This document shows positions 15,860 through 22,880 of a stretch of 22,880 bases of DNA, in pieces. The notes under the pieces were generated by a model. The model was not told the origin of the DNA. It was given only the letters and a program-made list of their open reading frames with translations, and ran no database searches. Where the stretch lies: the NCBI GenBank assembly GCA_021805275.1, contig JAJZFQ010000197.1, forward strand, positions 1 to 22,880, read 5' to 3'. How positions within the stretch are numbered: the stretch's first letter is position 1; every line of letters begins with the position of its first letter. This DNA comes from Pseudomonadota bacterium. GTDB taxonomy: Bacteria; Pseudomonadota; Gammaproteobacteria; Steroidobacterales; Steroidobacteraceae. The translations under genes were made by a program, and so were the position numbers.

Positions 15860-16561
15860 ATGAGTACCGATTCCGCGGCGGCAGCGAAGGGGAAGTCGAG
15901 GGCCGGCAAGAGCGCCGGCCGCAAACGCACGGTGCGCAAGGGCGAGCGGCACGGGGAGGCGGAGAGCTCGCGCCAGGAGATTCTGGCAGTCGCGACCGAG
16001 GAGTTTACGCAACGCGGGCTTGCGGGCGCGCGTGTCGACGCGATTGCAGAGCGCACCCGCACCTCCAAGCGGATGATCTACTACTATTTTGCGAGCAAAG
16101 AAGGTCTCTACAAGGCTGTTCTGGAGCACGTCTATTCGCAGATCAGGTCGGTCGAAAGTCAGCTCAACATTGACGCATTGGCGCCGATCGAGGCCATGCG
16201 CCGCATCGTCGAAATCACATTCGACTATGACGAGAGTCACCCCCACTTTATCAGCCTGGTGAATGTCGAGAACGTCAATCATGGACAGTTCGTCTCGAAG
16301 CTGGTGGCCATCCGTAAGCGCTATTCGAATATCCTGCAGCTGCTTCAGTCGGTACTGGACCGGGGCGTGGCCAGCGGCCAGTTTCGCGCCGATGTCAGCG
16401 CGATCGATGTTCGGTTGGTGATCGCGGCATTGTGCTTTTTCCGGGTGTCGAACCGCTACACATTCAGCGCGCTGTTTGATTGCGATCTGGCTGATCCGCA
16501 GATGCGACGCCATCATCGCCAGATGATCGTCGATGCGGTGCTGCGCTTCCTGCGCGCCTGA
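15860..16561 (+). CDS. TetR/AcrR-family transcriptional regulator 2
   Basis: A 233-residue protein from ATG 15860 with GGGGAGAG upstream. A Lys/Arg-rich, Ala-rich tail of about 35 residues precedes the helix-turn-helix (RQEILAVATEEF, GARVDAIAERTRTSK, MIYYYFASKEGLYKAVLE). The C-terminal domain shares FDYDESHPHF and LCFFRVSNRYTFSALF with TetR regulator 1, so the two are paralogues. It lies immediately upstream of and codirectional with the TonB receptor, whose promoter carries palindromic operator-like sites, so it is the likely local repressor. The basic N-terminal tail could add non-specific DNA affinity. Confidence 0.88.
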   Translation: MSTDSAAAAKGKSRAGKSAGRKRTVRKGERHGEAESSRQEILAVATEEFTQRGLAGARVDAIAERTRTSKRMIYYYFASKEGLYKAVLEHVYSQIRSVESQLNIDALAPIEAMRRIVEITFDYDESHPHFISLVNVENVNHGQFVSKLVAIRKRYSNILQLLQSVLDRGVASGQFRADVSAIDVRLVIAALCFFRVSNRYTFSALFDCDLADPQMRRHHRQMIVDAVLRFLRA

Positions 16562-16690
16562 ACCTGCCAATTCGTCGGGCTCTGTGGCTTCGCCCGTGCG
16601 GGAGAGGCCCCTCTTGGCCTGCGTGATCCGAAATCCCCTGCTCCGAGCGGCGATGGTACCGCTGTGCTGTGAGAGCAACAGCATCTGTAG

Positions 16691-16720
16691 TTGACGTGTA
16701 CGATCTAGTTCGTATAAGTT
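16691..16720 (+). promoter_or_regulatory. TonB-receptor promoter with overlapping palindromic operator (site 3)
   Basis: TTGACG (16691-16696) and TATAAG (16713-16718) are 16 bases apart. Between and over them lies TACGATCTAGTTCGTA (16699-16714), a palindrome with seven of eight pairs matched. A repressor bound here would block both boxes. The same layout and most bases recur at 5044-5073. Confidence 0.7.
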
Positions 16721-16845
16721 GAGCGTGCTTTGAGAATATGCTGTGCACCGCGGCAATCAGCTGCCGGGGCATGCATAGGCGGCCGGGGGGGGCATCCGGT
16801 CGAGTAATGCCGCAATCACACCTACGTTGCTCAAAAGCTACGCAG

Positions 16846-16861
16846 GACGGACTAGTTCGTC
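16846..16861 (+). promoter_or_regulatory. Second palindromic operator-like site before the TonB receptor (site 4)
   Basis: GACGGACTAGTTCGTC is a 16-base palindrome with seven of eight pairs matched. It shares the half AGTTCGT with site 3, 147 bases upstream, and lies 27 bases before the GTG start. TCTTAA at 16860-16865 occupies the -10 position but the -35 is poor, so it may be a secondary operator, possibly for looping with site 3, rather than a promoter. Confidence 0.6.
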
Positions 16862-16887
16862 TTAAAACTTTCAGATGGGGGGGTACT

Positions 16888-19800
16888 GTGGAGACTGCAC
16901 TCATTTCGAACACCGATGGACTGAAGCTGGCCGATCTGCATTGGCTCGTCCGGCGCACCATCCGCGCCGCGGGTATGTCGCTCGCGCTCGGCGCGTTCGC
17001 TGCGCCGGCGCTCGCTCAGCAAGCAGGCGCGACGCCCGCCAAAACCGCCTCCGATCAAGCGCAGACCGTGACCGCGCCGGCGGCGGACGGTGCCGCTTCA
17101 CCGAAGACCGGTCGGGAGGCGGAGCTGCAACAGGTCGTGGTGACCGGCACGATGATCCGTGGCATGCGCGCGCCGGTCGGAGCCAGTCTCATCACCATCG
17201 GTCCGCAGAACTTTGCCGAAACCGGCGCGCAGACCGTGCAGCAGGCTCTCGAGAATAATCCGGCGATCACCGGCTTTGGCAGTCCCGCCCAAGGTTCCCA
17301 GGGCAGCTTCGATGCCGCCGGCACCTATGCGCCGACGATCCACGGCCTGGGCGCGAGTGCAAGCAACGGCACTTTGGTGCTGGTCGACGGTGAAAGGATG
17401 GTGCTGGGCGGCATCACTCACACGCTCGCCGACCCCAATATCATCGCTCCTCTGATGGTCCAGAGCATTCAGATCCTGCCGAACGGTGCATCCGCCACGT
17501 ATGGATCGGATGCCGTTGCGGGCGTCATCAATGTCATTACGCGCAAGAATTTCAACGGCTTCGAGGCGACGGGGCAGTACGGATTTGCGAACGGGTATAA
17601 CGCAGAGAATGGTGGCGTCCTCTGGGGGACCCACTTCGGAAATACCTCCATCATGGCATCGCTCAACTACGAGCAGCGCAGCTCGCTGGGGTATTCCCAG
17701 CGAGCCTTCAGCCGCAACGCCAACTATTCCGCCATGGGCGGCGCTGACTTCGACAATTACAACTGTTCGCCGGCGAGTGCGCAGATCGGCAATAGCTTCT
17801 ATCTTTACCCGTACACCAATGGCCAGGCCGGCGCGGCAAACTGCACCACGAACGGACAGCTAGATTTGTTGCCGCAGGAAGCTCGTACCGATGCGATGAT
17901 TAAGATTACACATGTGGTAAACGACAACCTCTCGTTCAACGGATCACTCATCTATTCGAACGAGTACTACCGCGCCTCCGAAGCCCGCGGCGATGTCTCG
18001 GCCACCGCGTACGGGCCGGGCAGCTCGCCTCCGGGCGGCGCAGGTCAGATTAATCCGTACTTCCAGGGTCCCCCGGGCGCGACCTCCGAGATCGTCAATT
18101 TCAACGCGGACGGTCTCCTCGGACCCGGGGCATACGAGTCAGGCGGGACGAAGACGACCATGGGACGGTTCAACGTAGTTTGGGACTTCAGTAGAACTTG
18201 GGAGGCAACCTTCGGGACGACGGTCGGTGAGTCAGACAATTCAGAAAAGATAATCGGTGAGATCTGCGGCAGTTGCTTCGATCTGGCAATCAACGGAACG
18301 ACCAATGCGGGCGCGAACCCCTTGCTGCCATCGATTCCGGGCACGAGTACGGCGGTAACGGATTTGCCGTTGACGACGGGTAATGCGCTTAACGCCTGGA
18401 GCCCGACCGGTGCCGGCACTTCCCCCTCGGTGCTGAGCAATCTGTCCAATAGCTCGATTGTGGAAAGTTCGCTGCAGACCTTCAAGGACGTCGTGCTCAA
18501 GTTGGACGGTCCCCTGTTCCTGTTGCCTGCCGGATCGGTCAAAGCCGCCCTCGGTGCGGAATACCAGCATTACGGAATCGCCCAGCAGGCCGTAGAGCCG
18601 AACAATACGGGACCGGCGAGCAGCGGATCGAATGACATTCAGCTGAACTGGGGACGCGACGTCAAGTCGGTATTCGGCGAGGTGCTGGTGCCGGTGTTCA
18701 GCCGTCACGACCACATCCCGCTGGCTAGGCGCCTGACGCTAGATGTGTCTGGCCGGGTTGATGACTACAGCGATGTCGGATCGACAGAGAACCCGCGCTT
18801 CGCGGTGGATTGGAGTCCCGTCAGGAATCTCACGATTCACGGCGATTACTCGCGCACGTTCGCCGCCCCATCGCTGGGCAGCCTCGGGGATAACGGCGTC
18901 ACGGTCGAGTCCGGTTACAGCGGCACGACGGTCGTTAGCAATCTGTCGATTCCCAACACATTCCCGGGCGCGATAGGCTTGCCGGGTTGCACCGCCGCGA
19001 CCCCGTTTTGCACAATCGGCAATGCAGCGGTTCCCGGCATGGAGGTGAACGGTCCGAACGCGCATCTGAAGCCGGAGACAGGCCAGGATTGGTCCTTCGG
19101 ATTCACCTGGAATCCACGGCAGATCCCGGGGTTGCGCGTTAACACGACGTTCTGGAACGTCGAGTACTTCGGCATGATCACCTCGCCGCTCGCGACGTTT
19201 GCCATCAGCTCTCCGGCCCTGAGCCCCCTGCTGAGTCTCTACCCCAGTGGCGCCACGCAGGCGCAAATTGCGGCTCTGACGGGCAGCAGGCCACAGACGG
19301 GAGCGCTGCCGGGCAATATCTACTACATCTACAATTACGAACAGCAGAACGCGATTGACTTGCAGGCGAAGGGTATCGACAGCTCGGAGAGCTACTACAG
19401 GCCAACCCCGATCGGCACCCTCAGCGCTGATCTGCAATGGTCGTTGGATCTGAAGATGGCGGAGCGGTTCGGGAGCAGCGGTGCGTGGTTCAATGTGCTC
19501 AATACGGATGGGTTTAACACTACGTTTCCGACCATGCGTCTCGGCGCGTCACTTGATTTCGGCTGGGCACGCTCCGGGTACAGCGTGCATCTGATCACGA
19601 ATTACGAAGGGTCGTACTACAACTGGAGCGGTGCTGGACCATTCCCGTTGCAACGAAACACCCAGTTCCAACCGATCGGGGGAGGTCAGAGCATTCCGTC
19701 GCTGACGATTCTGAATGCATTCCTGTCGTATGCGCCGCCCAATGGGTCGATGTTGCACGGCGCCGCGTTTACACTCACCGTAGACAATCTGCTCAACACC

Positions 19801-19896
19801 AGCCCGCCGTTCTACAACAGTCCGTTTGGGTATGACGCGAATGCCGCGAACCCGATTGGTCGCGAGGTGATCCTCGCCGCCACCTACAAGTGGTAG
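16888..19896 (+). CDS. TonB-dependent outer-membrane receptor
   Basis: I choose GTG 16888, preceded by G7 at 16877-16883, giving 1002 residues. The frame is open back to 16738, but that part lies inside the leader and is not protein-like. A signal sequence with an extended N-region ends SLALGAFAAPALAQQ near residue 48. The plug domain starts about residue 75 with LQQVVVTGTMIRGMRAPVG, then VQQALENNPAI, LVLVDGERM, and the characteristic PNGASATYGSDAVAGVINVITRK. The remainder is a 22-strand barrel ending in a C-terminal aromatic, ATYKW. It imports an unknown substrate with energy from TonB-ExbBD. The single-gene unit has a strong promoter, two operator-like sites and its own terminator. A TetR gene lies directly upstream. 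Confidence 0.92.
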   Translation: METALISNTDGLKLADLHWLVRRTIRAAGMSLALGAFAAPALAQQAGATPAKTASDQAQTVTAPAADGAASPKTGREAELQQVVVTGTMIRGMRAPVGASLITIGPQNFAETGAQTVQQALENNPAITGFGSPAQGSQGSFDAAGTYAPTIHGLGASASNGTLVLVDGERMVLGGITHTLADPNIIAPLMVQSIQILPNGASATYGSDAVAGVINVITRKNFNGFEATGQYGFANGYNAENGGVLWGTHFGNTSIMASLNYEQRSSLGYSQRAFSRNANYSAMGGADFDNYNCSPASAQIGNSFYLYPYTNGQAGAANCTTNGQLDLLPQEARTDAMIKITHVVNDNLSFNGSLIYSNEYYRASEARGDVSATAYGPGSSPPGGAGQINPYFQGPPGATSEIVNFNADGLLGPGAYESGGTKTTMGRFNVVWDFSRTWEATFGTTVGESDNSEKIIGEICGSCFDLAINGTTNAGANPLLPSIPGTSTAVTDLPLTTGNALNAWSPTGAGTSPSVLSNLSNSSIVESSLQTFKDVVLKLDGPLFLLPAGSVKAALGAEYQHYGIAQQAVEPNNTGPASSGSNDIQLNWGRDVKSVFGEVLVPVFSRHDHIPLARRLTLDVSGRVDDYSDVGSTENPRFAVDWSPVRNLTIHGDYSRTFAAPSLGSLGDNGVTVESGYSGTTVVSNLSIPNTFPGAIGLPGCTAATPFCTIGNAAVPGMEVNGPNAHLKPETGQDWSFGFTWNPRQIPGLRVNTTFWNVEYFGMITSPLATFAISSPALSPLLSLYPSGATQAQIAALTGSRPQTGALPGNIYYIYNYEQQNAIDLQAKGIDSSESYYRPTPIGTLSADLQWSLDLKMAERFGSSGAWFNVLNTDGFNTTFPTMRLGASLDFGWARSGYSVHLITNYEGSYYNWSGAGPFPLQRNTQFQPIGGGQSIPSLTILNAFLSYAPPNGSMLHGAAFTLTVDNLLNTSPPFYNSPFGYDANAANPIGREVILAATYKW

Positions 19897-19935
19897 AACA
19901 CGGGGGCTGTTGAGCTCCTCTGCAGTTGTTCCGTT

Positions 19936-19979
19936 GCCGCCGCGCTGGTGCCCCGATGGCCGTCGCGGCGGCTTCTTTT
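19936..19979 (+). terminator. Rho-independent terminator of the TonB receptor gene
   Basis: GCCGCCGCG (19936-19944) pairs perfectly with CGCGGCGGC (19964-19972), followed at once by TTCTTTT. It starts 40 bases after the receptor stop codon. The 19-base loop is longer than usual, but stem and T-tract are convincing. Confidence 0.8.
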
Positions 19980-20129
19980 GCGCGTCCGTGTTGATGCGCT
20001 GGCGGTTCGGCGCGCGCACTGGATGGGTGGGGCAGTGGATCACGGGGACGCATCACAACTTCACCCGAGCGTCCGCAACCGCCTGCGGTGGTTCGGAGTG
20101 GTGCGGCGGGGGGTGCCATTACGTTCCTG

Positions 20130-21221
20130 TCAAGCAGCCCTGCGGTTGACCGGGTGGTAGAAGGTCCCATCCCGCAGTGCAGCGAAGGCCGAGAGGAACA
20201 GGGCGCGCTTGAGCACCTTGTTGCCCCGCCGGGAGGGATGCTCTCCGCGGATCGAGGATCCGGAGCGACGTGTCACCGGGGAGAGCCCCGCGTAAGCGGC
20301 CAGGTGTGCTGCGGAGTGGAAGTTGCGGCAAACGACCTCCGTCAGGAGTCGTGCGGCGGTCCTGATGCCGACCCCTGGCAGGCTCATCAGGACCGGGCAA
20401 AGAGGGTGTGCGTGCACCCGGACCTCGACCTCACGGGCGAGTTCCTCGCGCTGCGTGCGCAAGGTGCTCAGCTGCTGCACCAGACGGGGCACAACGAGCC
20501 CGGCGACCTCGGTCCCAGGCACAACCACATGCTGCTCGTTGAGCGCCTGGTCGATGCCTTGCGCAAGCCGCTCAGCCATGCGCGGCGCAAGTTTCTTCAG
20601 ACGCGTGACCAGGCGTGGGCGGCTCACAGCGACGAGTGCGCCGGGCGTCGGGTATCTCTGCAGCAGATCCAGCACCGCGGGATGGTCGAGGTGCGGACCG
20701 AGCACGCGCTCGAGCGCGGGATGGATTTGCGTGAGCAGGCCCCGCAGGCGATTGCTCACCTGAGTGATCTGCGCCGCCAGATCGTCATCGAAGCCGCACA
20801 GCAGCATCAGTTCGGCGAGTGCGTCGTCCGCGAGTCGCAGCGTGCGCAGTGCGTGCGGCATCGATCGGGCCGCCTCGGCGATGATCGCGGCATCGCGGGC
20901 GTCCGTCTTGGCTTCCCCGGCATGCAGGTCCGCGATGCGACGCATGGCGAGGCCAGGCAGATACGCCACTGCGATGCCTTCAGCACGTGCGACAGCGATC
21001 GGCAGCGCTCCGATCGAGGCGGGCTGATCGACGACAAACAGCAGCGTCCCATGGGATCTGAGCTCCTCGATCAGCGCCTTGAGCTGCGCTTCACCGTTGG
21101 GCAGCGCTCGGTCCAGGAGCCGCCTCCCCCCACGATCGAGCGCCGCGGCGTGGTGCTGGCCCTTGCCGACATCCACGCCGATGAACACATCGATGGTCTC
21201 CGGATGAGCTGGGTCTTGCAT
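20130..21221 (-). CDS. IS110-family transposase, apparently with a C-terminal internal deletion
   Basis: Start ATG 21221 (MQDPAHPE) has GGGGAG seven bases upstream; 363 residues. The N-terminal DEDD RuvC-like domain shows GVDVGKG with the first Asp and KTDARDA with the later acidic pair. A coiled linker follows. The C-terminal Tnp_20 domain shows LPGVGIRTAARLLTEV, AAYAGLSPVTRRSGSS with the catalytic-serine region, and GNKVLKRALFLSAFAALRD. In related transposases an AALRD block is followed by about 30-40 residues (YYDRKRAEGK.H..AL..LARRRCDVL.AMLRD) before a GTFY tail. Here AALRD runs directly into GTFYHPVN and the stop. The two LRD copies suggest a deletion between short repeats. The element may therefore be inactive. 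Confidence 0.85.
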   Translation of the reverse strand: MQDPAHPETIDVFIGVDVGKGQHHAAALDRGGRRLLDRALPNGEAQLKALIEELRSHGTLLFVVDQPASIGALPIAVARAEGIAVAYLPGLAMRRIADLHAGEAKTDARDAAIIAEAARSMPHALRTLRLADDALAELMLLCGFDDDLAAQITQVSNRLRGLLTQIHPALERVLGPHLDHPAVLDLLQRYPTPGALVAVSRPRLVTRLKKLAPRMAERLAQGIDQALNEQHVVVPGTEVAGLVVPRLVQQLSTLRTQREELAREVEVRVHAHPLCPVLMSLPGVGIRTAARLLTEVVCRNFHSAAHLAAYAGLSPVTRRSGSSIRGEHPSRRGNKVLKRALFLSAFAALRDGTFYHPVNRRAA

Positions 21222-21446
21222 ATCAGTCTCCCCGCGATGTCGCGTGAACATATCCCGACAGACCAGAGGCAGCCGGCTTCGGCATCCACGTTACAGGCGG
21301 TCTCAGTGCTGGACCGATCCCCTATCAGCGATAGCGGGCTGCCGACCGGGTTCGGTGACAACACCCCCCGGATCATGGTCGACTGGGGGCAGGAATCATG
21401 CCGGACCCGGCTGGCCCAAAGCCCCATTATCGGGGCGGGAAGATGG
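21222..21446 (-). ncRNA. Candidate IS110 bridge-RNA region
   Basis: The 225 non-coding bases upstream of the transposase have the place and size expected of an IS110 bridge RNA, known for this family as a structured guide encoded in the non-coding end. Visible stems include CTATC-AGC-GATAG (near 21331-21343), GCCCC-ATTATC-GGGGC (21421-21436) and AGCCCCAT (21420-21427) paired with ATGGGGCT (21443-21450). I cannot identify the guide loops. Confidence 0.4.
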
Positions 21447-21478
21447 GGCTCTGTTGAAAAGCAAGTGGGCTACGCGGC
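21447..21478 (+). repeat. ISL3 terminal inverted repeat, 3' side of transposase
   Basis: This 32-base end overlaps the last codons of the transposase frame (stop at 21470-21472). It matches the other end at 24 of 32 positions, with CAAGTGGG as the longest common run. Confidence 0.65.
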
Positions 21479-22411
21479 GACGTAAGGGTTGATGCGGGAG
21501 AAGTCGAGCTTGCCGGCGATCATGAAGATGACCCTGCGGAGGGTACGGAAGCGGCGGTAGCCGCGGCGGCCTGGAAGAGCCCATGGATGGCCTCCAGGAA
21601 CCCGTGGGTCTGGCGCGAAGTGACCCAGGCGAGGATGCCGTCGAGATGAGCGCGGATCATGGCGGCGACTTCTTTCATCGGCTCGACCTTCGAGCGCAGC
21701 ACGTTGCTGCACCCGCGGTTGAGCAGGAGGCGTGCAACGTGTGGCTGCTGGCGGGTGAGGATCTCGCGCAGGTCCTCGCGGTACTGCCAGGCGCGTGCGG
21801 TGCGGGTCGTGGTCATCTTGGCGAGCAGCCGATCGCGCTCAGAGCGCTGTGCGGCGGTGAGCGCGGCGCGATCCTTCAGCAGCCCCCAGCGCTTGCCCCT
21901 GAGGCTCGGGTCGAGCTTCTGCTCGATGCGGCGCATCTGGTCGATGGCCTCGGAAGCATGGGCGATGACGTGGAACGTGTCGAAGGTGATCTCGGCATTG
22001 GGCAGAGGCTCGCCGACCCCGCTGATGAGGGCCGGGGACCTGTCGATACTGACCGCCTCGATCTCGGACGGCTTGCCGTGATGGGCTCGAAGATTCGCCT
22101 CGAAGGCCTCGACGGTGGCGGCGTCCTTGCCCTCGGCGACGAAGATTACCCGCCGCCGTGCCGGATCCGGGGTCCGCATCGGCGAAGAGCGTCACGGACT
22201 CGTGCCGGAAGACGTTCAGATGCCGGTAGATCTTGGTGACCGTGCCGTGCGCCGGATGCACACCTGTCTGCCCCGGCACGGCAAAGCGGCTGCTGACCTC
22301 AAAGTCGACACGGATATTGAGCTTTCTCTGGCTCGGATCGGAATGCATCCCGGCGATGAACCAGGGACTACTGATGCCGAGGGCCGTCTCGACGATCTTC
22401 TCTGTCACCAT
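21470..22411 (-). pseudogene. ISL3-family transposase, broken
   Basis: The frame begins at ATG 22411 with TEKIVETALGISSPWFIAGM and TVTKIYRHLNVFRHE, the N-terminal zinc-finger region of ISL3 transposases, although the usual CPxC pair reads VPGQTG. It jumps straight to VTLFADAD, so roughly 100 residues, including the first catalytic Asp (GIDET), are missing. A small insertion near 22170 (CCCGGATCC) shifts the frame into RRRVIFVAEGKDAATVEAF, ITFDTFHVIAHASEAIDQMRRIEQK and TRQTHGFLEAIHGLFQAA. A second shift near 21565, where about 13 bases corresponding to KRKA-like codons are absent, leads to RGYRRFRTLRRVIFMIAGKLDFSRINPYVAA and the stop. With three lesions it cannot make active enzyme. Confidence 0.82.
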
Positions 22412-22579
22412 CGTGATCGATCCGTCTGCTGGGAACACAAATCCTACCCCAGTACAGGGTCCACGGATTTCTCCGTTGGGTCCGCAGGCGCTCACTGCGA
22501 TCGCCCAGCCCGACAGCAAAACACGCTGGGGCCTCCGGCCGACTACGGCGCTGTGGACTACCGGGAAAACCGCGCCGCC

Positions 22580-22880
22580 TCAGGCCGCATTACCCACTTG
22601 GAATTCGAGAGAGCCGGAAAGGAGGAACCGGCGCTCATCGGCCGTCAGACCGTGCTGGAGCTCCCGTACCATTCGGTCGCGCGCGGCCAGAAGTGCCTCG
22701 AGCTCGACCGGCTCGGCAGTCATGCCGACGAAACTGCGCTCGAACTCCTGGCGGATGTCGCGCATGGGCGGAAACAGGACCTCATGAACCGGCCGGTGGT
22801 GGCTCGCGAGATAGACGACGAAAGCGCGACGGATGCCGGCCGTGATGCCTCCGTGCGCGAAGAGCTGCATGACATCGAAC
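22580..22880 (-). pseudogene. AbiEii/AbiGii-type nucleotidyltransferase toxin, C-terminal part truncated by ISL3
   Basis: The frame is open from the right edge of the window (the gene starts outside) to TGA 22580-22582. VMQLFAHGGITAGIRRAF, VYLASHHRPVHEVLFPP, DIRQEFERSFVGMTAEPV, LLAARDRMVRELQHGLT and ADERRFLLS are the C-terminal region of AbiEii-family proteins, the toxin of type IV toxin-antitoxin and abortive-infection systems. The ISL3 end begins at the codon after FLLS, so the last 11 residues (GSLEFQVGNAA) are encoded by the terminal repeat and replace the usual end of the family (about 10-15 residues). The core may still fold, so I call it a truncated gene and leave activity open. The cognate AbiEi-like antitoxin would lie upstream, outside the window. 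Confidence 0.72.
22584..22615 (-). repeat. ISL3 terminal inverted repeat, 5' side of transposase
   Basis: The outer end at 22615 begins GGCTCTCTCG on the minus strand. It joins the AbiEii-type reading frame without a frame break and supplies its stop codon at 22580-22582. Confidence 0.65.

Larger units (their letters stand above)
20130..21446 (-). mobile_element. IS110-family insertion sequence (outer ends approximate)
   Basis: The element contains one transposase gene and a non-coding upstream region reaching the edge of the ISL3 element at 21447. IS110 elements usually lack inverted repeats and target duplications, so exact ends cannot be read here. The left end lies somewhere between the TonB terminator (19979) and the transposase stop (20130). 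Confidence 0.75.
21447..22615 (-). mobile_element. ISL3-family insertion sequence, decayed
   Basis: The ends are imperfect inverted repeats: on the + strand from 21447 GGCTCTGTTGAAAAGCAAGT and on the - strand from 22615 GGCTCTCTCGAATTCCAAGT, together matching 24 of 32 positions. The 1169-bp interior holds the broken transposase and is shorter than a normal ISL3 element of about 1.4 kb. No 8-bp target duplication is visible: outside the ends lie GAAGATGG and GGAAAGGA. This fits later rearrangement at the IS110 side. Confidence 0.75.

Noticed and set aside
15332..16756. A 474-codon open frame on the minus strand
   Set aside because: It lies antisense to the propeller and TetR genes, has no domain I recognise and is His/Arg-rich, typical of a mirror frame in GC-rich coding DNA.
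16738..16887. A 50-residue N-terminal extension of the TonB receptor
   Set aside because: It runs through the leader and operator site 4, is not protein-like and would precede the signal peptide. GTG 16888 with G7 upstream fits better.
20088..21485. A 465-codon open frame on the plus strand
   Set aside because: It is antisense to the clear IS110 transposase and its sequence is not protein-like.
1..22880. CRISPR arrays, tRNA or rRNA genes
   Set aside because: I found no regularly spaced direct repeats and no cloverleaf or rRNA-like stretch on either strand.

Overview
The window reads as chromosomal DNA of a GC-rich Gram-negative bacterium, most likely a proteobacterium. It has a large TonB-dependent receptor, periplasmic PQQ and cytochrome chemistry, LysR and TetR regulators, and IS110/ISL3 insertion sequences. 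The style of the receptor and TetR proteins recalls Steroidobacter- or sphingomonad-like lineages, but I cannot assign a taxon from sequence alone.

Layout. (1) 1-2897, + strand: the end of a CoA-acylating aldehyde dehydrogenase, a thiamine-diphosphate enzyme of the acetolactate synthase superfamily, and an HMG-CoA-lyase-type enzyme, packed with gaps of 1 and 9 bases. This looks like a catabolic operon for carbon-carbon cleavage. (2) 2947-4825, - strand: a type-B carboxylesterase gene broken by at least four frame changes. Near its 3' end it carries a 212-bp miniature inverted-repeat element (3030-3241) flanked by a direct repeat. (3) 5044-8988, + strand: a near-consensus promoter driving a secreted quinohemoprotein (PQQ propeller plus cytochrome c), a ThuA-domain protein and a di-heme cytochrome b561. 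(4) 8999-10846, - strand: a TPR protein fused to a 2OG-Fe(II) oxygenase domain. (5) 11031-16561, + strand: TetR regulator 1, a 600-base leader region with an operator-like site, a shikimate/quinate-dehydrogenase-like enzyme, a LysR regulator, an exported six-Asp-box propeller protein, and TetR regulator 2 (a paralogue of the first). (6) 16691-19979, + strand: a promoter/operator region, a 1002-residue TonB-dependent receptor and a rho-independent terminator. (7) 20130-22880, - strand: an IS110-family element, a decayed ISL3-family element with recognisable terminal repeats, and the C-terminal part of an AbiEii-type toxin gene that the ISL3 end truncates.

How it may work together. Four operator-like copies (5044-5073, 11774-11798, 16691-16720, 16846-16861) share a core around CTAGTnCGT. 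They lie upstream of the quinohemoprotein operon, the dehydrogenase/LysR segment and the TonB receptor. The two related TetR proteins are natural candidates to bind them. The simplest model is a small regulon. The receptor imports a substrate across the outer membrane. The quinohemoprotein oxidises it (or a related alcohol or sugar) in the periplasm and passes electrons to cytochrome b561. The AroE-like enzyme acts on a hydroaromatic or polyol intermediate. A quinate- or shikimate-related substrate fits both dehydrogenases but is inference. The right end is a mobile-element graveyard that has disrupted a toxin-antitoxin or phage-defence gene.
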